Part shown: positions 11,301 through 24,400 of the stretch, in pieces | Layout: every line of letters starts with the position of its first letter | How positions within the stretch are numbered: position 1 is the stretch's first letter | Assembly (NCBI RefSeq): GCF_036373705.1 | Contig: NC_089853.1 | Location: 29,967,568-30,031,567 of the forward strand | Source of the DNA: Amia ocellicauda | Lineage: Eukaryota; Chordata; Actinopteri; Amiiformes; Amiidae | Reading direction: 5' to 3' | Length of the DNA: 64,000 nucleotides | Position numbers and translations under genes: made by a program | Notes under the pieces: model-generated | Told to the model about the DNA's origin: nothing | Seen by the model: the letters and a program-made list of their open reading frames with translations, nothing else | The model's database searches: none

Positions 11301-14300
11301 TTTTCATTGAGATTTGCTGGAATATCACTTATTTTGTTGCTTTAAGTCTCAATAAATATAATGTCTCTCAGTCCCTTTGAGACTAGTTAAATGTTCTCTC
11401 TAAAATAACCTTTCATGACGCAAAACATGATCTGGATCCATATACTACTCGGAGAAACCCATACCTTGGGTACATTTGAAATTAGGCTACAAAGATACAG
11501 AAATATTTTTGGAGAATCAGCTTCACAAGTTTACAGGGTGTTAATGTGTTTCAGGGATAGTTATACACGGTCAGTTTGCCAATAATACTGTTTCTGCTTT
11601 ACTCTTACAGGTTACAGATATGAGCTGTTTTGTCTAATCAAGCACACCCAGACTCCGCACTGTCTGGTATGTAAGTGACTGTGAAACATTTTATTGAATT
11701 AGAACTGTGAGGCGTTTTGACTCCATCAAAGACATTACAATAATTACTTCATATTTCATGTAATTTGACACTACTTTTTTAGTACAATTGAGGATTCAAA
11801 GCATTTCATCTTCACAGTTAACATAATTGGTGTTGTATTTAAATGAAAAGGTTGACCCTTTCCATGAAGTGGAAATAATAGAAAAAAGTAAATATTTGGT
11901 TATTGCATCTTGGTCTATCCCACAACATCACCCCCTACTATTTTTTCATCTCCAGTGCTGCCAGTGCATGAGACACTACTCTGTATGCACTTCTCTGAAC
12001 TTTTCTTTAATACATGACTCTGACTAATACCGGCTTTTAGCTTTATGCATTGTACTTGCCCTACTGCTAGGCATCAGTATTTATAAAATTTCGTCCTGTG
12101 TAATTCTTAATGCTTATATATTGAAAGTGATTTTTTTGTGTTTTCTATGGTGTATTTTCTTACCTTTTTTAATTTATCACCCTTGGTTAGGACATCTGTC
12201 AAGTTAATAAATAAATGCATTGTATTGCTCTGTACTACTGAACTAAATAACTGAATAACATCCTTGTAATGAATATACTATAGCACCAATCTTTATTTAT
12301 GTATGTACATGATTGTTTGCTTGTTTAAAGGTTTATTGCTTAACCTCAGCAGAAGTTAGCTCTACGTGGAATAAGAGTAGGGATGTAGAGAAGCAGTACA
12401 CCCAAGACATGTAAGTCTTCATTTTTCTTGCATGAAATAGATTTAATATGTCTAAGATTAAATAAGTGGTGGCAGTTTTCAGCCCTCCTTTTGAAATTCA
12501 ACTGGTTGTCATGAGAACCAAGAATACTGTGCAGTTACTTATTTGTGAATGGTGAGCTATGTACAACCAACTTAATTAATAATTTAACTTCTGGTGTATG
12601 TTTTACCTTTTATTTGTCTGTTCTCTCTTGGTATTGCAGAAGTTTGACACCTTAATTAGATTCAGATTTAGATTGTGGGAGTAATGCTAATCAAGCAGAG
12701 AGAGAATGTTTTCCAAGTGTGACCATATCCTGCTGATATATGATGCACCCTGCTTATTGCCCAGTGAGCAACACATCTTAATATTCCTGTAGCACACTGG
12801 GAGAAAACAGAATAGCATAGTCACATGCCAGTGAGTGTAATGCTACTCCTCCATTAGACACTAGCTAGAGTGAGGAGACCTTATATAAATCAGTTTGATT
12901 TGCAAAATATCTTGACATTCCTTCTTGCAGAGCATATTTTGATAATATTAAAATGTCTCCAGCAGTGGAAGTCAAGCTGTTAAAATGACATCTATTTAAA
13001 CTCCCTTTGAAACTTCCTGCCTGGCAGCAAATCTAGATGGGGAGAGTGTTATGCCCTGAGCTGCCATTCAATATTACTATTACAGACTAGGGACTGGTAT
13101 GCACTTTTGTTCAGTCACAGAGTACAGTAATCTGTATTGTACAAAAAGCAAGCACATTCTCCAAATGCCAGTGAATTAACCAATCATTGTTTACCAAAAG
13201 AAATAGCCTCATGTGAATTTTCTCCAGCAAACATTGTGTAAAATATCTTGCTGCCCTCTTGCAGATTAGATGCTTTGGTTATGAGATTTGAGGCTCCAGA
13301 CTCTAGGAATCGATGGGACAGCCCTCTCTTTACGATTCAGAAAGAAGACTTGCTGCCGTGTGAAGCAATCTCTGATGCCATCTTTCATAGGAAGGCACCT
13401 CCTCCTAACCAGTCTACACAAAGTGTGAGTAGCTTACTTTTAAAGAGTCTTTTAAAAAAACTAACGCTCTTTAACTCATCTTCTCACATTATAAATGTGT
13501 TTTTCCCTTGCAGCAACCGCTGTCATCCACAAGCTTTTTATATGAGTTAGACAAAGTGACCCAAGATGTGCTGATGGTATGTTTCCCTTTAAAGAATATT
13601 TCCAATTTTACTCCAATTTGATTTAAAAAGATGAAATATAGTAACTGTTGTCTATTTGATTTTGTTACATATGAACATTTTGAATGCATCGTACCTTTTA
13701 TTTGTACCCCTGAAAATAAGTTCAGATGGAATAGTTATGGATTCCCAGGTTATTTTTTGGTATTGATTCTTTGCTCTTATATCTCTCAGGCTGTTTTAAA
13801 TGCACAAAAGACCAGTGTTCCCGGGGATCTCATAGCTTTACCTGGAGCCACGGAAAAAATATCCTTTGGGTAGTTGTTGCCACTCATTTGAGACTATAGA
13901 CTTACTATTGGATGGAGATTATATAAACGAGAATAAAACTACATTTTAACACTAGTGCCGTAGCCAGTCATTGTAACCGATAGCTCTTTAACAGCTGCGA
14001 AATGATAATCAAAGGCAAACCATCGTATAAAACTGAAGTTTTATTCATTAACATCAAATCCAAATATGACCATAAAACATTAATATTATTGCTATAAATA
14101 ACATCAAAGCACTTTTTTTTCTAAATGCGCACACTGCAGTCAAAACATGAATAACTATATAGCCTACAATAAGCAAAAAGCTCAAAAATGGCATACAATA
14201 AGATAATGAAACAAGTGTAAACGTAAATATTGGAATAATGCTCAAAAGCAATATTTTATAGTTCAAAAATAACTATTGAATTTATCAAAACATGATTGTA

Positions 14301-17300
14301 CACTAAAGTAAACATTTTCAACACGTTTCTGCACTTTCCCTACATGAGCTCGTACCTCACACTGCATTTTGACAGCCTCTCCAGGTGAACACTTTTGCTC
14401 CACAAATATATACCATCGCAATAAATGCTGCTCCACTGATAATGTCCACGAATCATCACTCTGTACTGTGCAGTAGCAATCGTGTATTGATCAGTAGAGT
14501 AAAAGCACTCGGTGCCATTTGGACCTGGCGTTTCACTCGCAATGTTTTCACAGCACTGGCATAAACCCACAAATGATCTGTCATTCCCAGTATCACTGAT
14601 GCCCCTGAATCAGTCATGTTCATATACAGTGAGGGAAAAAAGTATTTGATTTTGAATGTTTGCCCACTGACAAACAAATCATCAGTCTACAATTTTAATG
14701 GTAGGTGTATTTTAACTGAGAGACAGAATAACAACAAAAAAATCCATAAAAACGCATTTAAAAAAAGTTATACATTGATTTGCATGTTAATGAGGGAAAT
14801 AAGTATTTGATCCCCTATCAATCAGCAAGATTTCTGGCTCCCAGGTGTCTTTTATACAGGTAATGACCTGAGATTAGGAGCACTCTCTTAAAGGGAGTGC
14901 TCCTAATCTCAGTTCGTTACCTGTATAAAAGACACCTGTCCACAGCAGCAATCAATCAATCAGATTCCAAACTCTCCGCCATGGCCAAGACCAAAGAGCT
15001 GTCCAAGGATGTCAGGGACAAGATTGTAGACCTACACAAGGCTGGAATGGGCTACAAGACCATCGCCAAGCAGCTTGGTGAGAAGGTGACAACAGTTGGT
15101 GCGATTATTCGCAAATGGAAGAAACACAAAAATAACTGTCAGTCTCCCTCTGTCTGGGGCTCCATGCAAGATCTCACCTCGTGGAGTTTCAATGATCATG
15201 AGAACGGTGAGGAATCAGCCCAGAACTACACGGGAGGATCTTGTTAATGATCTCAAGGCAGCTGGGACCATAGTCACCAAGAAAACAATTGGTAACACAC
15301 TACGCCGCGAAGGACTGAAATCCTGCAGTGCCTGCAAGGCCCCCCTGCTCAAGAAAGCACATGTACAGGCCCGTCTGAAGTTTGCCAATGAACATCTGAA
15401 TGATTCAGAGGAGAACTGGGTGAAAGTGTTGTGGTCAGATGAGATCAAAATTGAGCTCTTTGGCATCAACTCAACTCGCCGTGTTTGGAGGAGGAGGAAT
15501 GACCCCAAGAACACCATCCCCACCGTCAAACATGGAGGTGGAAACATTATGCTTTGGGGGTGTTTTTCTGCTAAGGGGACAGCACAACTGCCCCGCATCA
15601 AAGGGACGATGGACGGGGCCATGTACCATCAAATCTTGGGTGAGAACCTCCTTCCCTCAGCCAGGGCATTGAAAATGGGTCGTGGATGGATATTCCAGCA
15701 TGACAATGACCCAAATCACACAGCCAAGGCAACAAAGGAGTGGCTCAAGAAGAAGCACATTAAGGTCCTGGAGTGGCCTAGCCAATCTCCAGACCTTAAT
15801 CCCATAGAAAATCTGTGGAGGGAGCTGAAGGTTCGAGTTGCCAAACGTCAGCCTCGAAACCTTAATGACTTGGAGAGGATCTGCAAAGAGGAGTGGGACA
15901 AAATCCCTCCTGAGATGTGTGCAAACCTGGTGGCCAACTACAAGAAACGACTGACCTCTGTGATTACCAACAAGGGTTTTGCCACCAAGTACTAAGTCGA
16001 AGGGGTCAAATACTTATTTCCCTCATTAACATGCAAATCACTGTACACAGCATTTCCAAAATGAGCTCTCTTCAATCTCCGTTTCCAATCCATGTTTATT
16101 TGCGGGTAATCACTGCATCAGCTCAATCTGTCTACAGTTGTAAGAAAACACCTGTAATGCTGAACAATGCATGTGTTTTTCAAACATATGAAACACTGTA
16201 GACAGGTATAAATCGCCCACTTGAGCACCAGACTGACTGTATTGTAAAGGGCAGGCAGGATTATGCGTTATTTTTTATTTATTATGTATTTAAATGAGCA
16301 GTCAAAATAACCCGATTTTGGCTATTCTAGCTAAATGCGTTTAAAATGTGTCTAGCTAAACTTATTTTCGTGTTTATGCAGCTAAAACTGTAGGCATGTT
16401 TAATGCATACATTTAGGAAAAGTCATGAAGGGGTATGCATACTGTAATTAGGAACACGGAGTAATGCCAAATTTAATAACCAAATCGGTCAAATTGACCG
16501 GCTCGGAGCTTCTACTGTTAAAGCAATAAAAGACTAGCAATAGATTTCTTATTGAAATCAAAGGGGACACCACGTTGTCCGTTTTTCACTTTATTTCAGC
16601 CTAATGCACTTGTCGAAGCACAGCTTCTGTTCCATGATGTGTTGGCAGGATGTGTTGTGAAAGATATGCAGTTTTTTGACTTCTGCAAGGTTTATGTCCT
16701 TGTAAACGTAACCATTAGCATTTTGTTTTCTGTTCTGAAAGACATTAACAGGCTAGGATGGAAGCTGTTGTATGTTTTTCACAACACTTCTCTGGTTGTA
16801 GCCTTTTTCAAGAGATGTATAGGAAGCATTTACTACTGCTTCCACTGTTGCATATTTTGAATACACAGTATAAAATATCATAATAAATAGGGAGGGAAAC
16901 GCATCTACATCTTAGCTGTGTGAAATGGACCATAATTTGGTCCATTAGATATGTTAAATGTTGCTATTTTTATTGTTCAACACATGTCCTTTTCTGTGTT
17001 ACAGTATATGCTTATCCATTCCTTCTCGCTTGTCTTTTTTTTTTTTTTTAAACATTCCTTTGACATGAATAATTTGGAAAGGTAGATTGATCAGAAAGCA
17101 TTTAATTTCACAGGTTACATTAAAGCAGTGCCATGACAGAGCTTAATGCTGTTTTTCAGCTTCAGACAGGAGCATTTTAGATAAGGAATGAAGACATAAA
17201 AAATGCATTGTAGTGTGCATTCCCCTTGTGCTTTGGTGTTCATGGGCCAGTGAGATCAAACTGTTACCAAATATCTTTTTCATAAAAATAATTAAGGAAT

Positions 17301-18108
17301 ACCAGAAGGTAAGCCCTTTATCTTTCTATGATTGATCTGCTTATTCCAATTAAACATAAAGCATATAGGTAATAGGTAATAGGATGACTGGCTAGCCCCT
17401 TCTGCTAATGCCATATCATTGCTGAATTGCTGTGAATGGCATGATGATACAACAAGATCTCATCCTATCTGGAACTAACTAACAATCACTTTCGGTTGTT
17501 TGTTGGTTCATTCATCAGTTAACATTAGGTTTGATCTGGAGAAGCTGTGCAAGTTGCAGCCTTATATTAAGTCAATTTAAAATTATGGCTTCATGCAAAT
17601 TATGATAAATATGTAAGTGAATTGAATGACTCAAATTACTTGTGAATGTATGTGAGTATTAGGGCAACTTCAAAATCCTGTTGTCTCAAACATCATGTGA
17701 AAAGGGCCAGGTGGTGACCCTAGGTAGTGATTGAAAACCTGAAGATGACTTTATCTGTTAGAAAATGCCTTGACCCCATCTAACACCAAGTGGTTCTGAG
17801 TTTTCCAGCTTTGTAAGACTTTATGAGGCTGACTCATCTGCTTATATAAATATCACTTATTTGTTTTGGATCATCCATCAGTTTGAGGGCCTTTGTAAAC
17901 TGTCCCCTAAGGTCTCCAATGATTGCACTATCATTAGCCTTAATTTCCCTTAACCTCTGTGCACATAGAACTGACCAGAAATCTGAACATGGCAGAGCTG
18001 CGTAAACTACGCCGTCAGTTCATCAGCTACACCAAGACGCACCCTACAGAAAACATCGGGAAAATAGCCAACATGTTTGTGCAATATTTAAACAAGAGCA
18101 TGCATTAA
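8393..18108 (+). CDS. kti12: KTI12 homolog, Elongator-associated P-loop protein
   Basis: KTI12 proteins are P-loop ATPases related to seryl-tRNA(Sec) kinase that work with the Elongator complex in wobble-uridine modification of tRNA. Exons: 8393-8543, 9768-9819, 10174-10226, 11611-11666, 12331-12410, 13265-13424, 13514-13576, 13790-13869 and 17979-18108. They join in frame to 274 residues. Seen directly: Walker A GFPCSGKS (residues 8-15), a Walker B-like [11 protein letters not shown], a conserved middle segment ([12 protein letters not shown]) and the C-terminal RRQFISYTK. The human protein is longer (354 aa as I recall) through a low-complexity insert missing here. The last junction is the least certain: joining the donor at 13870 to the second AG (17977-17978) keeps the frame, while the first AG ten bases earlier does not. 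The 4.1-kb last intron carries the nested transposons. An upstream in-frame GTG is not used. Confidence 0.93.
14842..14938. repeat. 97-bp internal palindrome of the Tc1 element
   Basis: Two inverted arms of about 48 bp with few mismatches meet at CTCTTAAAGGGAG. It lies between the left inverted repeat and the transposase start. I recall the same structure in other copies of this Tc1 family, so it appears to be ancestral rather than new. Confidence 0.85.
14981..15995 (+). pseudogene. Tc1-like DD34E transposase, one frameshift
   Basis: The frame starts with an ATG ([10 protein letters not shown]...) and carries the N-terminal helix-turn-helix DNA-binding region. It shifts frame in the A run near 15128-15132, where one base appears extra, then continues to a stop at 15993-15995. 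The catalytic part is intact in the second frame: the first Asp in LWSDE, the second in QHDNDPNHT, and Glu in PIENLW, with 34 residues between the second Asp and the Glu. The GWIF and SPDLNP motifs are typical of Tc1. Only the frameshift and the damaged right end mark it as dead, so the insertion is fairly young. Confidence 0.92.
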
Positions 18109-18437
18109 TAGGGGTGGGGTAGTTTACTTGTGTTCCATTGACATCGCAAGGGATGTTTTTACTCCTTTATTGAGTTCCACTTAAATCATTTTCATCCCTT
18201 TATCTGTTCAGGGTTCAACAGGGTGAAGTCTCATTCCTCAGATTACATTTTCTGCAGTTTAGTTTGTCTGTTACCAATTAAATGCAATATAAGCTTGCTT
18301 TATTTATGATGGAATTGGTTTCATTTGAAAATTTTAGTCTGGACCTTCGGATAAATCTTACTTCCTGAAAGAGTTTTTATTTTATTTTTATTTCTGTATA
18401 ATGGGTGTTAAGTGCTGCAAACAATGTTCGTGAAATC

Positions 18438-18443
18438 AATAAA
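18438..18443 (+). terminator. polyadenylation signal of kti12
   Basis: AATAAA 330 nt after the kti12 stop codon, followed by a T/G-rich stretch. Confidence 0.7.
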
Positions 18444-21400
18444 TTGAAAATGCTTTTGGTGCCTTGGTTTACTTACCGATGTATGTGTGTATATATGATG
18501 CATATATTTTGGTGTCCCAAGCATATTACAAATATTACATTTATTTATTTTTTATTAAAATGACATATGTCTCAACACTCCTATCTTTATTCACTGATAG
18601 GAGTATTTTCCCTTGAGTATTAAAAATTGTAGGAGCTATTAATCTCCAATCATCCAAAATATCATACCGGATAACTGTCCACACCTAAAATGAAAATCCA
18701 AAAATGTTACAAAAATCAAAAAAAAAAATATATATATATTGCAAAGACAACGGACATTCAGGAGCATTTTTACTTCAGAATGCATTTTGCTGGCCATGTG
18801 ACGGACATCACATAATTCAGAAGATCATGAAGGACCCCCAGGCTGTCCAGCAAGTTTACTAAATCAATCCTAAAATGTTGATAATTTGACCTTTTCGATC
18901 ACTGCTGCACTATGGTCCAAATTTCTGTGTTATACTGGAAAACACTTAAAAACCATTTATAATATTGTTTAAAAATATATATATATATTTAATGTGTAAC
19001 ATGACATTGAATAGTTGTAGGTCAGAGTAATACATTTATCTAAGTGGTCAAGTAATTGCTTGATTCATAAGTTAAAACTTGTATTTTGTCATAGCGGAAA
19101 ATGATCACTTTTTGTTAACCAATGATGTCACTCCTTATCTGGAGTGACTTGCTTATAATTTCAGTGTTTTTAGGAGTATTTAGAAGCGTGTAGGCATCAC
19201 ATTTACATTGTGATGTATTAACAACACAATTACTTATTTATAACATAATTTCTGTAGTTTTAATGCATATTTAGTCTGTGTGGATGTCCTTAAATAACAA
19301 ATGAGATGGCAACATGGTCATTATTGTTTTGGTTTAATTGATGTTTATGCCATGAAGCCATTTGCAAGTTTTAAGAGAATATATAAATCCAAGTTCAAAA
19401 ATAGTGCAATTCCTATAAATGTAAAATGTTATATCAAAACATTCAATGTACTTTTTAATCTGTTGAAATGTTAATTAATTAATTTAATTTAATTGACTTC
19501 ATGTCATAAATGAGTTACACCATTGTCATTGTGTTTAAGTGCATCTTTGTTGCTGAGATTATCATTAGATATCATCCCATATGAAATCTCACAGTATGTC
19601 ATTCCGAGTAGCAATATCAGTCAGGTAGGACAACACAGATTATTCTTGTAAAAATACACAAGTCAGTGTCCTTGAGTTAAGGATACAACAATAATCAATT
19701 TCGCAGCATTTGCCAGTATTCAGCGTTATGATATTTGAGATTGTTTTTTTTGTTTTTTTCCCCTGGGCTGAATGTTTGTTGAGATGAAACTATGAATACT
19801 TATAACCCACTCTATGCTGACAAAAAACTAAAGTCAAATAATTTGCTAATCTGTCAATGTTATCCAGTATGACATTTTTGATACTAGAAAATACGATTTA
19901 TGATAAAGTATAAATTATTATTTTCAAAAATATAACTTTCTGAAATATATACATAACATTCTAATGAGGATAGAATTTTAAACTTTTTTTTCACCATTTT
20001 AAAATCCTTATTTGTCACTGACATATATATATATATATTTTTAATCTGCCCTTAAAGTGGGAATCATAGTAATTGGAAAAGCAAGCCATCCAATTACACT
20101 TGACAAATACATGGTTTTAAATGTTCTTCACTATTTATATTCCCATTAATATCAGTGTCTATGGAAATGAGTAGCTGAGACACAGCATTAGTGTATAATG
20201 GTCTGTGTACTGCTTTGATTTGGGATGTTTTGATACTTTCTTCGCTGTGACACCCTGTGCAATAAAACTAAAGACTCTCGTGGTTAGCGGTTATGTAATG
20301 TTTCTGTGCATCTCTAAAAGGTGCTACAGTTGATTGTCGTTATCCATTATGTCACTTTTTAATGAGGAAACCTCAGTATTTATGGAATCCCATCTCAATG
20401 TGTTAAAATGTCTTCAGCATGGTAACTCTTCACTGCTGTGAGAATATGCCTCCTTTTATATACTAGCCATGTTGTAGGTATAGTTCAGCAGCGTAGCCAA
20501 GTTGTAATAAAAGATCAATGCATTGTCTTTTGGACAGCTGACCTTTGAAGTAGTGGTCTTCCATGTCAAATGGGATCTAAAAATGTGGGAGGGTTTCAGT
20601 TGGTACATCCATTATTAACATGAATGGAGTTAAACATTCTTTTATTTACTGAAATGTTTGAAACCACTAATATGTAAAATGCAGTATATTGTCCAGCCTT
20701 GGGCATAAGTGCTTGGGCTTCTCAGTATTTGAAGATGTTAGTAACTCAGAAAGTTGTTTGTTCCTATTAGAAAGAGGAGGGTCCGCATTTTGGGAAGGAA
20801 CTGATGAACGAAGTGGATTAAGAACGTTTAGCTAAAGGCAATGCAGCTTTTATTCAATAACTCCTGATGGGTCTTTAATGATGTAAAAGTCTAGGGCTCA
20901 TCGCATTAGTTTTGGGTTTCATGATAACCGTGCTTCATTCGGTCATCGTGTCAAGCCCGAATGTTTTAGTAGAGCCCTGCCAGATTAACAGTATTATTCC
21001 TCAAATAACATCTACATCTGTATTTCCAGGATACTTGCCTTCTGCAGGAGTGTCTGTAGCTAGTTCTGCAAGCTGTCAGACACTGCTCTCTCTTTGCGTT
21101 CCGTTTTGTGCCTGAGATCATCCCATACACCCCATATATCTGGCCAATTAAAATGCCTTGCTGCAAAAAGCTCAACTGCCTTTAACCTGCCTTCTGACCC
21201 CAATAAGTATTAAATTCCCATGTTTGTGTATGACAGATTGCAGTGCCATTTTTAACAAGCTTGTTACAGTGTTTTTCATGCAATTATATTGGCATTGATG
21301 TAACTAAATCAACTGTTTTCTAAATAGTCTTTATCCACAATAACCCTCAATAAGAAAGACCATTTAACTTGTCTTCTGACATGTCTGCAGAATTTAGCAT

Positions 21401-24400
21401 GCCATGTTTTACTTATTCACAACAGTCCCCCCCAACCCACCACTTTCTTGTCATCGTCTTAAACTCTGTGCTTTCAGTTTTACTGATCACCCTTCCTACC
21501 CATGTTTGATTTTCTCTTTGCTATTCCTCGACACTAGGCACTACAAAAGTGATTCAAATTATCTTAAGTATAACGTTACCTAATACATAATCATTTTTTA
21601 AAGGAGCTTATTCCATCATAATCTGACAGACCAATTTCTGTGCTTGTGCTGCTGTGTGTGTTACATTGTGTGTTTGTGGAGGGAGGTGTAGTATGCAATG
21701 TCTTTGGGCCAAGACTAATAATGCAATCCAGACTCTACATGCAGCTTCATCTACCTATCATGAACATATTTTGCTTTCATCCTCAAGAAACAAAATAATA
21801 ATATAATATATATGAGTGTTCCTCTTGTGATTGATCCCCAATACCCCAGTGCAGTTTGTTTCATCCTGAGATTCAAAGCGTCTTCACTCTTGTTTACAAA
21901 CCAATATACTGACTTCTCTCTTCATGAAGACGTGATGTAGGTGGCAGATGTTCCTCTACTGTATGAAATCTCTCTATGAAATTCTCCCATCTTGACCTGC
22001 TTTTCTTCAATGATGGCTTCCCCTGTATCTGCTGCTCAGCAAACATATGCTCCACATCCACCAAGTCTCTCCTACCACCAGCTTCCTTAGTTTAACGCGT
22101 TGACATTCACACAGTACCTTTCCAGTTGTCACTTGTGCTCAACGTCCCGCTGTCATCCCCCACATAGGATACCTCTTAGTACCCTTCTAGTTTCATACGC
22201 AGGCCTGCTGTCTCCAGGCCTCTTTCTACATAGATTTCCCCTGACAGATGGTTCACCTCACCTGGGGGAACGCTGATTGCATTTAACATTTCACTGGCCT
22301 TCTGTGTGCTTTCAACTTCTGTCCTTTCCTTTGGCCAGTGCTGGGTGAACTATATTCCCTCCTTTTAGACTGAGACAATCCACTAGTGTAGTTCCGTCAC
22401 ACAGCCACACTGGATGTCCCGAGGGGAGCAGTACTGACTGGAAATGTAACGTAGTGCCCCTCTCATTAAGGTTATCGACGCTGGGGGTTTCAATTAAGGC
22501 AGCAAAATGCAATTAAGCATCTACTTGTTAATGTGTGCAAGTAACTGTATCTGCATAATGCAGCCAACTTGATACGATGCATTAACCTTTTGGAAAAGGA
22601 GACCATTCAGGCTGAAAACATTGCTTTAGAGTGTGACCACTGATCAATTTGGTCAATGAAGATTAACAGGATTCCATGGTATTCTTGAATTATGTTCTCC
22701 CTAACCCCATGTTCATAAATAGATGGATTTTGTGTTGTTGAAGATGACGGTGATATATATAGAATGAAAATGCATTAGATATGGTGAAATCGTTTTTCAC
22801 CCCTTTGAGGTCACATCATTTGTAATGTTGATTTTATAACAGACATACAAAACAAGTTAACAGTTCTCCCTTTTTCTTTTTTTTTTTGCCTGAAAATGGA
22901 AGCTTCATTGGCACAGTTTGATGTCTGATCTCACCATTGCTGTCCAAGTGCAGCCTCACCTCCGGGAGACGAAAAATCTTCTGAACAGAAATTACATTTT
23001 TCGTAGGGTAATGACGAAAGCAAAAGAAAAAAGAAAGAAAAGAAACTAAAGTCATACGACAGCTGATGCTGAGCCTGTCAGGATGGATCTGCGACTGCTG
23101 GTGCCTGTGTAAAGTGGAGATAACTGCAGACCTCTGAGAGACGTGTGACTGTCTTTGCTTTTTCTGTTATCCAACAGTCCTGTGGTGAGGACCTGCAGTT
23201 TAAAGCTGCCTGTGTATCATCTCAGACACCATCCATTGTAAAGCTTACCATGGTATATTTCTATGGAAATGTCACATTTTGACTGTGGTTTTCCCTTGCC
23301 TTGCTTTCTCTGCGTCTGTCATCATGGTTTTCCTGTACTTTGCCCTGTTTTACCAGGCACCCCTAGGATTTAATAAGTATTTAAGGGTTGTTAAATAACA
23401 CCCTTATACAATTTAATGTCATCATGATCATTTACATAGAAAGCATGGTATAATGACAGGAAAGTGTCAACTACGGAATGTAAATGAAGTCTCCCAATTT
23501 AAATCAATATTCAAAGCGGTTTGGACATACTTCTGAGGCTGCAGTCCGGCTTTGCCCATAGATAGCGGTACATATCGTATGGAAAGACCAAGACTGACAG
23601 ACATTAGACACCTGTCAGGTTATTCTGTGTCTAAGCAAGTCAGAGCTGATTGGCATTATGCAAACCTCTGCTGGTCCTATCCAAGCAAGTGACTGCTTAC
23701 ATTGTTTTCACTAGCAACATTTAAGTTAGCAGAGGTTTGAAAAATAGAAAGAAAGAAAAGGTCAGCTTTTTTAACAGGGTGGTTTTTTTTTTTCTATGCC
23801 ATTTTTAGATGTTTTTTGATGTGATTGTGACATCACTGGGTAGCTGCTAATATGGCTTGGAAAATAATGCTTTTAGGACTTTGCGATATGTGTGCAGAAG
23901 CCGAAGGGGAAGGGGCACACCTTGGCAATTTTATTCCAACATTAGCACACTGCATTCCACATTTTGCTTCGAGTGTGTCATTATACTTTTCCACAAACTG
24001 CAGTGGTGTGCTCTTTAGCTAAAGGTGTGGGTTAGATTGTGTACAGGTTTAGTTGTGTCTGGTTGTGTTTTGTACATTGGGACTAAAAGGAACCAAGGGC
24101 ACGAGTTGCTCAACAGCCTCCCAGCAGCGAAGTGGGTTTGAAAGGAAAATAAGCACAGCCACTGGTGAATAATGCAGTACCTTGTGGCAAAGATATTCAT
24201 CAAATTGGTTGTGGATGTTTTGAATAGGAAATGAAGGTTATTTTTTAAACAGTGCTTAATGTTACGTTTCAGTTTCAGATCGCAAATTTCAGAATGATTT
24301 AAACGGATTGACGAACTTTGAGCTGTGTCAAGGTCTAATTTGCCTATTTTTGTAATGACCTAAACAAACCAATGAACACTCGGAGCCTGTGTAAGTGCCT

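Larger units (their letters stand above)
14627..16043 (+). mobile_element. Tc1-like DD34E transposon with IR/DR ends, right end internally deleted
   Basis: TA duplications flank it (14625-14626 and 16044-16045). The left inverted repeat is about 190 bp and carries two direct repeats of GAGGGAAA(A/T)AAGTATTTGAT (14631-14650 and 14792-14811), the IR/DR layout of the Sleeping Beauty type. At the right, the inner direct repeat (16006-16024, inverted) is present, but after AAATCA at 16040 the sequence jumps to the last bases CTG before TA. About 150 bp of the right arm is therefore missing, across a TCA microhomology. A 97-bp palindrome (14842-14938) precedes the transposase frame. The element sits inside the piggyBac-like remnant. 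Confidence 0.9.
13946..16521. mobile_element. piggyBac-like element remnant, interrupted by a Tc1 insertion
   Basis: TTAA is present at both ends (13946-13949 and 16518-16521), the piggyBac target site. The sequences just inside are imperfect inverted repeats of about 33 bp: both start CA(C/G)TAG, contain AGCC(A/G)GTCA and end ACCGAT. Without the inserted Tc1 (14627-16043) the element is about 1.15 kb, too short for a full transposase, and I recognise no transposase motif in it. It is probably non-autonomous or decayed. It lies in the last kti12 intron. Confidence 0.65.

Noticed and set aside
14340-14677. Minus-strand open frames inside the piggyBac-like remnant
   Set aside because: No transposase motif such as the catalytic Asp regions or the C-terminal zinc finger is recognisable.
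15215-15622. 135-codon minus-strand frame
   Set aside because: Antisense shadow of the Tc1 transposase.
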